Source: an uncultured Mycobacteriaceae bacterium (GTDB lineage Bacteria > Actinomycetota > Actinomycetes > Mycobacteriales > Mycobacteriaceae). From it: DNA of 64,000 bases. The notes below the pieces were generated by a model. It was not told where the DNA came from. It was given only the letters and a program-made list of their open reading frames with translations, and did no database searches. The stretch is taken from assembly GCA_902826815.1 (NCBI GenBank), contig CADEGF010000031.1, forward strand, positions 1-64,000. Reading direction: 5' to 3'. This document shows, piece after piece, positions 27,987 through 36,789 of this stretch. Numbering within the stretch: position 1 is the first letter of the stretch; each line of letters starts with the position of its first letter. A program made the position numbers and the translations under genes.

Positions 27987-27996
27987 GCGCTGATAA

Positions 27997-28875
27997 CTAG
28001 CCAGGCGAGTAGATCCAGGGCTCGCGCGGCAGCGCGGACGGGTCGAACTGCGCGAGCATCCCGTCCGGCGTGGCCGCGCCGAAGCCCAGCGATGCGGCGA
28101 TCTGCTCGAGCGCGCGCGGGGCGCCGATCTCGGCCAACGTGATCGCGCCGTCGCGTTTGGCCAGCCGCGCCCCCTCGCCGTTGAGCACCAGCGCGACGTG
28201 CGCATAGGTCGGCTCCGGATGGCCGAGCAGTGCCGCGAGATAGGCCTGGCGCGGTGAGGAGGCCAGCAGATCATCGCCCCGCACGATCTGGTCGACCCCC
28301 TGTGCGGCGTCGTCGACGACTACCGCGAGGTTGTAGGCGGCCACACCGTCGCCGCGGCGGACCACGAAATCGTCGACGATGCCGGTGTATTCGCCGTGCA
28401 GCATGTCGCGCACCGTGAAGGCGGTGACGTCGGTGCGCAGCCGCAACGCGGGCGGGCGGGCGATGGTCTGGCGCCGGGCCTCACGCTGCGTTTCGGTCAG
28501 ATCGCGGCAAGTGCCGGGATATGCGCCTTCAGGGGCGTGCGGCGCTCGCGGCGCCTGCTGGATATCTTTTCTGCTGCAATAGCATTCGTATAGCAAGCCG
28601 CGCTCGGCAAGCCCGTCGACGACGTCGTCGTAACGTTTCGGGTGGTGCGTCTGCCGCTCGGCAGGCTCATCCCACGCCAGGCCGATTGCGGCGAGATCAT
28701 CCAGCTGGCGGGTGGCGATATCGGTGTGCGTGCGGTCATCGAGGTCGTCGACCCGCATCAGGAAGCGCCTGCCCGTGGACCGGGCGAACAGCCACGCAAG
28801 CACCGCGGTTCGCAGGTTGCCGATGTGCAGGTCGGCTGACGGGCTCGGGGCGAAGCGGCCTGCTCCCTGTGCCAT
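27997..28875 (-). CDS. gluQ: Glutamyl-queuosine tRNA(Asp) synthetase
   Basis: 292 residues: a shortened glutamyl-tRNA synthetase catalytic domain without the anticodon-binding domain. HIGH-like motif [17 protein letters not shown], zinc-site region [10 protein letters not shown], active-site loop [22 protein letters not shown]-like RLAKRDGA. GluQRS attaches glutamate to queuosine at position 34 of tRNA-Asp, so the cell should have queuosine; this fits the tgt-family gene at 16280. It follows the GntR gene by 6 bases on the same strand and may be cotranscribed with it. Confidence 0.92.
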   Translation of the reverse strand: MAQGAGRFAPSPSADLHIGNLRTAVLAWLFARSTGRRFLMRVDDLDDRTHTDIATRQLDDLAAIGLAWDEPAERQTHHPKRYDDVVDGLAERGLLYECYCSRKDIQQAPRAPHAPEGAYPGTCRDLTETQREARRQTIARPPALRLRTDVTAFTVRDMLHGEYTGIVDDFVVRRGDGVAAYNLAVVVDDAAQGVDQIVRGDDLLASSPRQAYLAALLGHPEPTYAHVALVLNGEGARLAKRDGAITLAEIGAPRALEQIAASLGFGAATPDGMLAQFDPSALPREPWIYSPG

Positions 28876-28881
28876 CCGGTG

Positions 28882-29664
28882 TCAGCTCGCCTTGGTCTGA
28901 GCTTCCTGCTTCTGCAGCGAGATCGAAGCCGTGTCGACGGCCGACTGGATTCCCACTCCGTGGCCCTCCACGCTGACCGCGAGACGGGTGCGGTCGCCGC
29001 GGAACAGGTCCCGGGAGAACTCGCATGGCGAACCGTGCTGATCGTGAGTGATCCGGGTGATCAGAAGCAGAGCGGCCTTGGGTTTGATGCCGAGCAGCGA
29101 TGCCTCGGTGGTGGTGGCATTGACCGCCTCGATCCGCTCTTCGGCACGTTTCGGAATCAGACCGTAATGAGTTTCCAGCATTTCGTAGATGGAGCCGCCG
29201 AGCTGCTGTTCGAGCAACCCGGGGAAGGCCTCGGCCGGGAACTGCGCGAGCTCGAGCGAGATCGGTGAGCCGTCGGCGAGCCGGACGCGCTGGATCTCCA
29301 CCACGAAGTCGCCTGCACCGATGTGGAGGGCCTTCTGCGTGACGCGGTCCGGCGCGGTGATCTTCGTCGATACCACCCGCGTCCCCGCGACATATCCCTG
29401 GTTGGCCAGAAACGCGGGCACTCCGACGACGTCCGACAGGCTGCGTTGCACCTGGCCGTGGCTGATGAAGATGCCACCGGATCGGCCGATCACCCGGTGT
29501 ACCAGGCCCGCCTCTTCCAGCGCTGCGAGCACCTGCCGGAGGCTGGACCGGCTGGTGGTGTACCTCTCGGCGAGGTCGCGTTCACTGCCGAGTTTCGAAC
29601 CGGGATCTCCCGCATTGATGTCCGCAACGATTCGACGCCGCAGTTCCTCAGTTGGCATCGCCAC
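28882..29664 (-). CDS. GntR/HutC-family regulator of the microcompartment locus
   Basis: 260 residues from GTG 29664 (GGAGGGG 6 bases upstream; ATG 29658 also possible). N-terminal winged helix (GSERDLAERYTTSRSSLRQVLAALEEAG), then a UbiC-type effector domain (about 85-250; YVAGTRVVSTKI, EIQRVRLADGSPISLELAQFP, SIYEMLE). HutC-type members bind a small catabolite and usually repress. It is the last gene of the shell operon, and a motif shared with the divergent promoter lies just before it, so it probably controls the locus and itself. The inducer could be an amino alcohol or its phosphate. Confidence 0.9.
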   Translation of the reverse strand: MAMPTEELRRRIVADINAGDPGSKLGSERDLAERYTTSRSSLRQVLAALEEAGLVHRVIGRSGGIFISHGQVQRSLSDVVGVPAFLANQGYVAGTRVVSTKITAPDRVTQKALHIGAGDFVVEIQRVRLADGSPISLELAQFPAEAFPGLLEQQLGGSIYEMLETHYGLIPKRAEERIEAVNATTTEASLLGIKPKAALLLITRITHDQHGSPCEFSRDLFRGDRTRLAVSVEGHGVGIQSAVDTASISLQKQEAQTKAS

Positions 29665-29691
29665 CGGAAACCCCTCCCGTCGATTTGGAGA

Positions 29692-29706
29692 TTTGGTACG
29701 GCCAAT
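29692..29706. promoter_or_regulatory. Candidate GntR operator in its own leader
   Basis: TTTGGTACGGCCAAT, a near-palindrome (TTGG / CCAA), 28 bases before the GntR start. Twelve of 15 bases equal the site at 36706-36720 in the divergent promoter of the locus. Shared motif and position suggest regulator binding; this is inference. Confidence 0.5.
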
Positions 29707-29715
29707 TCTACCCGG

Positions 29716-30495
29716 CTACGCCTCCGCGACCGCCTCGCTGGACTCGGGAAGGATCTGGCCGCCGTCGACGACTAGGGTTTGACCAGTGATGTAACCGGCT
29801 TCATCGGTGGCGAAAAAGAGTGCGGCATTTCCGATGTCAGCAACCTCACCGAGCCGGCCCGCGGGAATCGATGCCGCCATTTGGTCCATGTATTCCTGAC
29901 CCATTTCGACCAAGCCCTCGGTGATGATGTTGCCGGGCAGCACCGCGTTGATGGTGATCTTCTTGCGGGCCAACTCTATTGCCGCGGTGCGGATGAAACC
30001 GAGCTGTGCGGCCTTGCTCGCGCCGTAATGCGACCAGCCGGGGAAGCCGGTGACGGGTCCGGTGATCGACGACGTGACGACCACGCGGCCGTGCCCGCTG
30101 GCCGTCAGCGCGGGCAGCGCGGCCTGGACGACGAAGACGGTGCCCTTGAAGTTCACCGCCAGAACCTGCTCGATGTCCTCGGGAGTCAGCTCTTCCAGCT
30201 TTCCCGACGGGAAGATGCCCGCGTTCGCGCACACGATGTCCAACCCTCCGTGGCGCTCGATCGCGGTCTCGACCGCGCGGCGGCAGTCATCGGGATTCGT
30301 CACATCGGCGGACAAGCCGCTGACCTTTCCCGGTAGGTCGGCCAACGCGGCCACGGTGGCGTCAAGATCGGACTGGCTTCGCGCGGTGATCAAGACGTCT
30401 ACCCCTGCGGCGGCGAAGGTTTCGGCGATACCGCGACCGATACCCTTGCTGCCGCCGGTGACGATGGCGGACCGACCTTGAAGTGAGGTGAACAT
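29716..30495 (-). CDS. SDR dehydrogenase, likely 1-amino-2-propanol dehydrogenase
   Basis: 259 residues, classical short-chain dehydrogenase: cofactor loop TGGSKGIG (13-20), NAG motif 91-93, catalytic Ser142/143, Tyr157, Lys161. The position between an amino-alcohol kinase and the GntR gene is that of the amino-alcohol dehydrogenase of the Mycobacterium/Rhodococcus microcompartment (RMM), which interconverts aminoacetone and 1-amino-2-propanol. Substrate is inferred from context. No encapsulation helix is evident. Gap to the kinase is 15 bases, so one operon. Confidence 0.85.
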   Translation of the reverse strand: MFTSLQGRSAIVTGGSKGIGRGIAETFAAAGVDVLITARSQSDLDATVAALADLPGKVSGLSADVTNPDDCRRAVETAIERHGGLDIVCANAGIFPSGKLEELTPEDIEQVLAVNFKGTVFVVQAALPALTASGHGRVVVTSSITGPVTGFPGWSHYGASKAAQLGFIRTAAIELARKKITINAVLPGNIITEGLVEMGQEYMDQMAASIPAGRLGEVADIGNAALFFATDEAGYITGQTLVVDGGQILPESSEAVAEA

Positions 30496-30510
30496 GGGTT
30501 TGCCCTTCGG

Positions 30511-31515
30511 TCAGGCCAGACGATGGCCGTTGGAACTGAGATAGCGCTCTGCGAGTGTGCAACTGCCCTCGGCGTATGTGATCGCCTTGGAGCGAGATTC
30601 CTTGGAGTGGCTGTGTGTTCCCATCCATGCCAGCAACATCAGCCGCCGCAGCAGGACGAATGAGGGCAGCATGTCGACGTCATCTGCGGTGATCTCTCGG
30701 CCGGTGCGGTAGCCGGTGACCCAGGAGTCCTGCCACTCGGGCAATGCCGGGTCGTCCTCGATGAACGACACCGCGGTGCCGAAATCATAGAAGAACCAAC
30801 CGAATCCGCAGTCGTCGAAGTCGATGACGGTGATCGTCGACCCGTCGACGAGCAAGTTGGCCAACCGGAGGTCGGCGTGGACGAGCCCGAATCGGTCGGG
30901 CCCCGAGCCGTATTCCTCCAACCTGCTGTGCAGCAACTGCTGCGCACGGTCAAGAAGCCTGTGCTCGGCATCTCCGACGCCTGCGGCGTCGCCCCACTGC
31001 CCCCAGCGGGCCTCCGCGCCAAGGCTGTTCGGCCAGTCCCAGGCGAACCGGCTGAACGACGCGGGCCTGGTCCAAGTGTGTGAATGTTGGTGAAGAGCGG
31101 CGGTTATCTGGCCGAGGGTGTGGAAGTCGTCGACGGTCACCGTCTCCTCGTCCGGTTCCGCGCCCGCGACCATCGCGAAATGGACTATGTGCCTGGCTGT
31201 TCCGTCGGCATCCACGGTGACCACGCGTCTACCGTCCGGGGCAGGCAATACCTCAGGAACCGTGATATCGCTGTCGCGACGCAGGGCATCCAGCCAGTCC
31301 AGTTCGGATTCGATCTGGTGCGGCAGGTGGTAGTTCTGCCGGTGCACCCGCAGGATCGTGCGCGAGCCGGTGCCGGAATCCTCGACCGCGTAGGTCGCGT
31401 TCTCCGACAGGTTCAGCAGCTGCAGCGACGAACCTTCGCGGAGTCCGTACTCGGCGAGCGCACGCTCGGCCACGTCGATGTCGTCGGAGATCACGCCGTC
31501 GGATTCCGCCATCAA
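30511..31515 (-). CDS. APH-fold kinase, likely 1-amino-2-propanol kinase
   Basis: 334 residues of the aminoglycoside/choline kinase fold. Catalytic loop VHADLRLANLL (Asp215, Asn220) and metal-binding IDFDDCG (Asp232), Lys/Arg-rich ATP lobe near TILRVHRQ. In RMM loci the equivalent enzyme phosphorylates (S)-1-amino-2-propanol, preparing it for loss of phosphate and amine. The start overlaps the BMC-T stop by 4 bases. Resistance to aminoglycosides is unlikely given the shell-protein operon. Confidence 0.87.
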   Translation of the reverse strand: MMAESDGVISDDIDVAERALAEYGLREGSSLQLLNLSENATYAVEDSGTGSRTILRVHRQNYHLPHQIESELDWLDALRRDSDITVPEVLPAPDGRRVVTVDADGTARHIVHFAMVAGAEPDEETVTVDDFHTLGQITAALHQHSHTWTRPASFSRFAWDWPNSLGAEARWGQWGDAAGVGDAEHRLLDRAQQLLHSRLEEYGSGPDRFGLVHADLRLANLLVDGSTITVIDFDDCGFGWFFYDFGTAVSFIEDDPALPEWQDSWVTGYRTGREITADDVDMLPSFVLLRRLMLLAWMGTHSHSKESRSKAITYAEGSCTLAERYLSSNGHRLA

Positions 31516-32165
31516 TGGTCGCGTCCCTCGATTCCGGCCAGCACCTCGGTTATCCGATCCCTCGCCGTGGTGACGTCGGCGATTCCGCCGCCGATGTAGA
31601 GCCGCCCCGCGGCGCCGATCATCTGCACGTCGACGATCGTAAGGCCGGGCGCAGCCCGCTCTGCCTCGTTCGCGGCGACGGCCGCGAACAGGGCCGGTGT
31701 CATCTCGTAGACCAGCAGCGATTGACCCGGCAGGATCATCGACGCCTGCCGGTTCCGGTTCAGGATCACCGCATGCTGATCGGTGATGTCCTCGATGATG
31801 TCGTGGAACAACACCCGCGGCCGGAGTTGGTCCGCGGCCTTGTTGCCGGTCCCGGACAGGATCGCCTCGCCGGCGCGAGTTACGTCGGCGAGACTGCTCC
31901 CGTGCACCTCGAGCACTCCGAACTGCCGCTCCACGTAGAGGATTCCGGGCGCCACGTCGGGGACCTCGCGCAGCGCGAGGTCGATGACGCGCTCGATCGC
32001 CAGCGCCGGTGACACCTCGACGATCAGTGCGTGTTCACCCTCGTACGGCGGATAGCCACGCGCCCGTGTCGGAGTACCCAGGTATGCGGCGAACTGCCTC
32101 TGCAGATCCTCCACAAGGAGATAGACGCGGATGTCTGTGCGCGTCACGGTTTCGGTCCTCGCCAT
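31512..32165 (-). CDS. BMC-T shell protein (tandem domain), first copy
   Basis: 217 residues with two BMC folds: the first about 10-110 (ALIVEVSPALAIERVIDLAL, YVERQFGVLEVHG), the second about 115-210 (SMILPGQSLLVYEMTPALFAAVAANEAE, VDVQMIGAAGRLYIGG). Tandem proteins form trimers that act as pseudohexamer tiles, often with a larger pore. It differs clearly from the second BMC-T at 33173, so the two probably have different pores. Sits between BMC-H and the kinase, as in the M. smegmatis RMM order. Confidence 0.9.
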   Translation of the reverse strand: MARTETVTRTDIRVYLLVEDLQRQFAAYLGTPTRARGYPPYEGEHALIVEVSPALAIERVIDLALREVPDVAPGILYVERQFGVLEVHGSSLADVTRAGEAILSGTGNKAADQLRPRVLFHDIIEDITDQHAVILNRNRQASMILPGQSLLVYEMTPALFAAVAANEAERAAPGLTIVDVQMIGAAGRLYIGGGIADVTTARDRITEVLAGIEGRDH

Positions 32166-32177
32166 GCGCAGGCCCGG

Positions 32178-32459
32178 CTACTGGGACGCGACGGCGAAGT
32201 GCGCACCGAGTTCGTTGTGCGGGCGCGGGATCACGTGCACGCTGATCAGCTCACCCACCTGCGCCGCGGACTCCGCGCCGGCCTCGGTGGCGGCCTTCAC
32301 GGCGCCGACCTCGCCGGTGACGATGACGGCGACCAGGCCGTCACCCACCTGTTGACGGTCGGCGATGGTGACGTTGGCCGCCTTGACCATTGCGTCGGCA
32401 GCCGCGAGCGCGGCGACGTACCCCTTGGTCTCGATCATTCCAATCGCGTTGCTTGGCAT
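32178..32459 (-). CDS. BMC-H hexameric shell protein
   Basis: 93 residues, one BMC (PduA/EutM-type) domain: [26 protein letters not shown] at the start, [20 protein letters not shown], then VISVH-like tail with PHNELGAHF. It forms hexamers that tile the facets. The segment QQVGDG is where the central pore loop lies. It is the only BMC-H in the locus, so it should be the main facet protein. A 49-base gap to the BMC-P gene may carry a stronger ribosome site for high expression. Confidence 0.96.
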   Translation of the reverse strand: MPSNAIGMIETKGYVAALAAADAMVKAANVTIADRQQVGDGLVAVIVTGEVGAVKAATEAGAESAAQVGELISVHVIPRPHNELGAHFAVASQ

Positions 32460-32508
32460 TTTCTTCTCCCTGCCTTCTCCGTGTTTCCTACTTCCGGGTC
32501 GCGGACTG

Positions 32509-32760
32509 CTACCCGCCTGTGTCGGTGTCGATGGATCCGATGATCAGGGCGTCCACCGGTGGTGGCGTGCCGGTGAACCAGTTGGCGGCGACCGACCCCT
32601 GCGCGATCAGGACCCGTTCGCCAACGCCGCTGCCGAGGACGTCGAAGGCGATCAGTCGCGAGCCCGATCCGTCCGCCTCGACTTCGAGTAAGGCACCCGG
32701 CGGAAGTCCGTCGATGCGGCGGGTGGACCAGACCTGACCGGTGACAGTCGCCGAAATCAT
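32509..32760 (-). CDS. BMC-P pentameric vertex protein (EutN/CcmL)
   Basis: 83 residues of the EutN/CcmL family: [48 protein letters not shown], then the C-terminal [10 protein letters not shown]. Pentamers close the twelve vertices of the shell. With BMC-H and two BMC-T it completes a minimal shell set. The start overlaps the stop of the 32757 gene (4 bases). Confidence 0.95.
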   Translation of the reverse strand: MISATVTGQVWSTRRIDGLPPGALLEVEADGSGSRLIAFDVLGSGVGERVLIAQGSVAANWFTGTPPPVDALIIGSIDTDTGG

Positions 32761-33176
32761 CTGCGCTCCTTGTTGATTGTGACGCCGAGGGCGCGGGCCT
32801 TCTCGCGCGCCAGCGGGGTGAGTACCGCCTTCGGGCCGAGCACCAGGGATCCGCCTGATGCGCCGATGTCCGCGATCTGCCGTTCGGTGACGGCACCGCT
32901 GTCGATGCGGTGGGACGCCGCCTGTGCGGTGGCCTTGGTTCCGGCGAGCCGAAAACTCAACCGGCCGTTACGCAGGTCGGCGCGGGTCTTTGGATTCTCG
33001 AACAGCCGAAGCAGTTGGCGCACGAACGCATCGAGGTCGTTGTCGGTGGCGATGCGCACCGAGTCCACCCGTGACTTCTGGTCAGCGTTTACCGGCGCAG
33101 TCGGTGTCAGGTCTGCGACGGCGTCGCGCACCACCTCGCGCACCAGTGCGCGCAGGTCGGTCTGGCTTATCGTCAC
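32757..33176 (-). CDS. Microcompartment-associated protein with N-terminal cargo helix
   Basis: 139 residues. The first about 22 residues (ISQTDLRALVREVVRDAVADL) form an amphipathic helix of the encapsulation-peptide type, followed by a linker. The C-terminal part ends VLGPKAVLTPLAREKARALGVTI, a motif seen in small accessory proteins of several microcompartment loci. Function is unknown; a scaffold tying enzymes to the shell is plausible. It lies between BMC-T and BMC-P with 4-base overlaps on both sides, as the unknown gene in the M. smegmatis cluster does. Confidence 0.75.
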   Translation of the reverse strand: MTISQTDLRALVREVVRDAVADLTPTAPVNADQKSRVDSVRIATDNDLDAFVRQLLRLFENPKTRADLRNGRLSFRLAGTKATAQAASHRIDSGAVTERQIADIGASGGSLVLGPKAVLTPLAREKARALGVTINKERR

Positions 33177-33778
33177 GCCGTGCCCCGGGCCAGCGCATCG
33201 TGGGCGGCCGCCGCGGCCTGTCGGACATCCGCCTCGGTTCCGGACAGGTACACCCGGCCGGTCGCGCCGATCATCCGGTAGTCGACGACCTTGATATCGG
33301 CGGCCTTCTCCGCCTCATTGGTGGCGAGGATCGCATACGACGCAGGCGCCACCTCGAGGACGAACAGCGATTCGCCTGCCAACACCATCGACCCGATCTT
33401 GTTGCGGTTGATCAGGAACGCGTGCTGCTGGTCAATGCTGGAGATGACGCGGGAGGCGAGGATCGTCGGCCGCACCGCGGAGTCGGCGGCGGCGCCGAGG
33501 TCCTGCAGACACGCGTCGGCGGCGGCCTTGACCGCGCCGGTCTCGCCGTGAAATTCCAGGTATCCGAATTGCCGTTCGACAACCAGGATTCCGGCCTTCA
33601 CGTCGGCGTGCTTGAGTGCGACATCGGTGATGCCCTCGATGTCGAGTCCCGGTGCCACCTCGATGATCTGCGCGGCGACGGCGGCGCGTGGAAGCGCACC
33701 TTTGATCCACGTGCCGAGGTAGGACATCGTCTGCGGTTGCAGGCGGTCGATGAATATGAAGGAACGCAGTTCAGCCAC
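33173..33778 (-). CDS. BMC-T shell protein (tandem domain), second copy
   Basis: 201 residues, two BMC domains: ELRSFIFIDRLQPQTMSYLG, then IEGITDVALKHADVKAGILVVERQFGYLEFHG, and second SMVLAGESLFVLEVAPASYAILATNEAE followed by VVDYRMIGATGRVYLSG. It is more PduB/T-like in length than the 31512 copy, and only about a third similar to it. Trimer-forming shell tile. Starts 3 bases after the aldehyde dehydrogenase stop. Confidence 0.9.
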   Translation of the reverse strand: MAELRSFIFIDRLQPQTMSYLGTWIKGALPRAAVAAQIIEVAPGLDIEGITDVALKHADVKAGILVVERQFGYLEFHGETGAVKAAADACLQDLGAAADSAVRPTILASRVISSIDQQHAFLINRNKIGSMVLAGESLFVLEVAPASYAILATNEAEKAADIKVVDYRMIGATGRVYLSGTEADVRQAAAAAHDALARGTA

Positions 33779-33781
33779 GGC

Positions 33782-35341
33782 TCACCTCTTGATGAGTTGT
33801 GCGAGTTCTTCGACGACAAGTTGGCGCAACTCTGCGCGCAAGGCATCGATGCTGGGATCGGCCACCCGTCGGGCGGCCGCGATGTTGCTGGTGTGCCCGT
33901 TGTGCTGCGGGCGCGGAGCGGAGTCCCGCTCATTGGATGGGCGCGGATATTCGGGGACCGGCCCGGCGGGTGACCGCCACGGCGAGGTGCCCGCGAAGTT
34001 CGGCATCCTGACGTCGGCGTCGCTGTTGTAGGCGATCCGGGTCCAGTTCATCAGGTTGTGCGGCGCAAGGTTCTCGCCGAGCGAGCTTCTGCCGACGAAG
34101 CCGGTGCCAAGCGTCATCGACGGTGCGAGGTTGGTCTCCAGTCCGGAGCTGCCTGTGCTGTTGCCGACATTGACAGACACCCGCAGAACCGGCACCTGCG
34201 CCGCGAAATCGGCAATGACAGAGGGGTTTTCACTGTGAATTGCCGCCGAGTGGCCCGCCCCGCCGATCCGCACGACGGCCCGTGCGGCGCGGATACCGCG
34301 TTGGGCGTCGACGACGGTCGTCATCCCGAGTACCGGCGACAGCTTCTCGTTGGTCAGTGCCTCCTCGGACATGACATGGTCGAAGGGGGCGATCAGCACC
34401 CGTGTCTTCGGCGTGACCCGCAGCCCCGCCTTGTCGGCGATCCACGCCGCATCACGGCCAACCACGTCGGTGTTGAGGTGGCCGAACGGGAACATGAATT
34501 CCCGAAGCTGCTGGACTTCTTCGGGTTCGAGGACATAAGCGCCGTTGCGGGTGAGCGCGGCACGCAACTTATCGGCGACGGACTCTTCGACGATGAGCAC
34601 CGATTCGTTCGTGCAGAGCACCGAATTGTCGAATGCCTTGCTGTCGACGATGCGGCGCGCCGCGGCGTTGATATCCGCGCTGGCGTCGACGAAGACGGGG
34701 ACGTTGCCCGGTCCGACGCCGAGTGCGGGATTTCCCGAGGAGTAGGCGGCGCGCACCACGCCGGTGCCGCCCGTCGCCACGATCACGTCGGTACGCTCGT
34801 CGGCCATCAGCGCTTCGACAAGAGGTATGGAGGGTTCGTCGATCACCTGGACGATCCCGTCGGGCGCCCCCGCGTCGACGGCGGCTTCGGCAAGCACCCG
34901 CGCGGCATCCGCCGAACACTTCTTGGCGCGCGGATGCGGTGCCACCACGACCGCGTTGCGGGTCATCAGCGCGAGCAGGACCTTGAAATAGACCGTGGCG
35001 ACGGGATTGGTGGTCGGCGTGATGGCGAGCACGACCCCCGCGGGCCTGGGTATCTCGACGATCTTGCGGGTGGCGTCGATGCGCGGTGAGACGAGATCCT
35101 CGTCGCGGTAGTGCTCGACGAGCCCCCTTGAGCATGCGCGGTTCTTGAGCACCTTGTGCTCGACGACGCCCATCTCCGTCTCGGCGACGGCGGCCTCGGC
35201 GAACCGTTCCGCCGCCGCGTAGCCCGCGTCGGCGACCGCGTTGACGACCTTCGAGACTGCGGCCTGGTCGTAGTGGGCGTATGCACGGGCCGCCCACCTG
35301 GCGCGTTCGAGCAGGTTGCCGGCTTGGGCGACCGTCGTCAT
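33782..35341 (-). CDS. CoA-acylating aldehyde dehydrogenase with C-terminal cargo helix
   Basis: 519 residues, PduP/EutE-type. Catalytic Cys243 in AFDNSVLCTNES, GTGVVRAAYSSGNPALGVGPGN cofactor region, PFGHLNTD. The catalytic body ends about residue 460; a Pro/Ser/His-rich linker leads to a final amphipathic helix (493-519, SIDALRAELRQLVVEELAQL) of encapsulation-peptide type, here at the C-terminus. It should oxidise propionaldehyde to propionyl-CoA inside the shell, recycling CoA and NAD there. Overlaps the aminotransferase stop by 4 bases. Confidence 0.93.
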   Translation of the reverse strand: MTTVAQAGNLLERARWAARAYAHYDQAAVSKVVNAVADAGYAAAERFAEAAVAETEMGVVEHKVLKNRACSRGLVEHYRDEDLVSPRIDATRKIVEIPRPAGVVLAITPTTNPVATVYFKVLLALMTRNAVVVAPHPRAKKCSADAARVLAEAAVDAGAPDGIVQVIDEPSIPLVEALMADERTDVIVATGGTGVVRAAYSSGNPALGVGPGNVPVFVDASADINAAARRIVDSKAFDNSVLCTNESVLIVEESVADKLRAALTRNGAYVLEPEEVQQLREFMFPFGHLNTDVVGRDAAWIADKAGLRVTPKTRVLIAPFDHVMSEEALTNEKLSPVLGMTTVVDAQRGIRAARAVVRIGGAGHSAAIHSENPSVIADFAAQVPVLRVSVNVGNSTGSSGLETNLAPSMTLGTGFVGRSSLGENLAPHNLMNWTRIAYNSDADVRMPNFAGTSPWRSPAGPVPEYPRPSNERDSAPRPQHNGHTSNIAAARRVADPSIDALRAELRQLVVEELAQLIKR

Positions 35342-36618
35342 GATGCTCTCCGTTCGCTCGCGGCCTTGCGGGCGTATCGCACGGCGACATCAAGCCGGTC
35401 CAGCACGTCCTCGCAGAGGTCGCGGCTCATCAGGATGCCCGGCTTGAACTGCAGCACACGGGGATCCAGCGTCGAGAAGATCGCCCAGACTCCGTTCTCG
35501 TAGAGTTCGCGCATCACGAACTTGGCACCCTCCGGATGGTCGAACTCGAGCCCGATCACGACGCCGTTCTGCCGGATTCCGATGAACCAGTCCGGGTTGT
35601 CGCTCTGAATGCGGCGCAGTCCGTGCGCGAACAAGTCGGCGATGTAGTGCACCGTCGACCGGACCTCGGGACGGCTGGTGACCTCCAGCGTCTTGATAGC
35701 GGCGACGCAGCCGAGTTCGGCGCCGCCGAACGTCGAGATGTGCGCGAAGCCGTCCTCGTCGAGCCACTGCGCGGCGCGGTCGCTGAGCATCGCGGCGGTG
35801 ATCGGATACATGCCACCCGACAGTCCCTTGCCGGTGACGATGATGTCCGGCTCGATGCCGTGCTTGGTGATCGCCCACATCTCGCCGGTGCGCATCAATC
35901 CGGTCTGCACCTCGTCGGCGATGTAGAGGGACCCGTACTTTTCGGTGAGGTTCTTGACCGCCTCCAGGTACCCCGGCGGTGGCAGCGGGAATCCGTACGT
36001 CGCCGGGATCGTCTCCATCAGAACCGCGGCCACGTCGCCGCCGGACAGCGCCTGCTCCATCGCGGCGATATCGCCGAACGGCACCTGGATGAACTCGTCG
36101 GGGCGGTCGGACAGGAAGATCTTTGCGAATCGGTCGTCGCCGGAGGCAACCGCGAGGCCGGTGTGGCCGTGGTAGGCCTTCATGATCGAGACGATCTTGC
36201 GACGCTTGGTGGCGTGGCGCGCGCTCTTGATCGCGATGTCGATGGCTTCGCCACCGCCGGACCCGTAGGCCACCTTGGTTATCGACCCAGGCGCCGATTC
36301 GACGAGCCGCTGCGCCAGCGCGGTCCTGGCCACCGAAGGGAAGTGGTGGTTTCCGACGTCGAAGATCTCCGTCGCCTCGGTGATGGCCTGCACGACCTCG
36401 GGATTACGGTGACCGAGGTTGTATGTGCCGCCGTTGAGGTGCATATCGATGAGCCGCCGGCCGCTCATATCCCACAGGTAGTAGCCCTGGCGTCGGTCGA
36501 TCACCAGGTCGACGCCTTCGTCGGTCCAGAACTGCGTCTTGCCCGGGTTCCAGAACGTCTTCGACTGCTCCAGCACTTCGGCCTTGGAGTCGAATGAGAA
36601 CGTGCCGTAGTCGTACAT
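35338..36618 (-). CDS. Class III aminotransferase / amino-alcohol-phosphate phospho-lyase
   Basis: 426 residues, PLP fold type I. Schiff-base Lys264 in VTGKGLSGG, Asp235 in LYIADEVQTG, YGSGGGEAIDIAIK phosphate site. Related class III enzymes act as phospho-lyases on ethanolamine phosphate; in RMM the member is thought to turn 1-amino-2-propanol phosphate into propionaldehyde, ammonia and phosphate, feeding the neighbouring aldehyde dehydrogenase. Ordinary transamination cannot be excluded from sequence. First gene of the shell operon (GGAGGA before ATG 36618). Confidence 0.85.
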   Translation of the reverse strand: MYDYGTFSFDSKAEVLEQSKTFWNPGKTQFWTDEGVDLVIDRRQGYYLWDMSGRRLIDMHLNGGTYNLGHRNPEVVQAITEATEIFDVGNHHFPSVARTALAQRLVESAPGSITKVAYGSGGGEAIDIAIKSARHATKRRKIVSIMKAYHGHTGLAVASGDDRFAKIFLSDRPDEFIQVPFGDIAAMEQALSGGDVAAVLMETIPATYGFPLPPPGYLEAVKNLTEKYGSLYIADEVQTGLMRTGEMWAITKHGIEPDIIVTGKGLSGGMYPITAAMLSDRAAQWLDEDGFAHISTFGGAELGCVAAIKTLEVTSRPEVRSTVHYIADLFAHGLRRIQSDNPDWFIGIRQNGVVIGLEFDHPEGAKFVMRELYENGVWAIFSTLDPRVLQFKPGILMSRDLCEDVLDRLDVAVRYARKAASERRAS

Positions 36619-36639
36619 GCGGCTCCTCCACGTCGTTGA

Positions 36640-36725
36640 GGCAGGCCAACCATAAAAGGATGGACCATTTATGTCAATGGTCGCGAGTTCCCCTTGCGAT
36701 AGTCATTTGGTAGTGCCAAACTCCT
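36640..36725. promoter_or_regulatory. Divergent control region of the microcompartment locus
   Basis: The 171 bases between the aminotransferase and permease genes hold three inverted repeats: CATAAA..TTTATG (36651-36673), GACCAT..ATGGTC (36663-36682), and TTTGGTAGTGCCAAA (36706-36720). The last matches the site before the GntR gene (29692) at 12 of 15 positions. Both divergent operons could be controlled together from here. Confidence 0.55.
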
Positions 36726-36789
36726 AGAGTTCGCGTAGTGGCGCACGCCACACTTGACAAGCCCTTCTACCGCTCGGAGGCCGCCCATA

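Noticed and set aside
30511..31515. Aminoglycoside resistance kinase
   Set aside because: The fold is right, but the gene is embedded and overlapping in the shell-protein operon, where the known relatives phosphorylate amino alcohols.
34058..36597. Long plus-strand frames over the aldehyde dehydrogenase and aminotransferase genes
   Set aside because: Shadows of the minus-strand genes, which carry intact catalytic motifs and operon-type overlaps.
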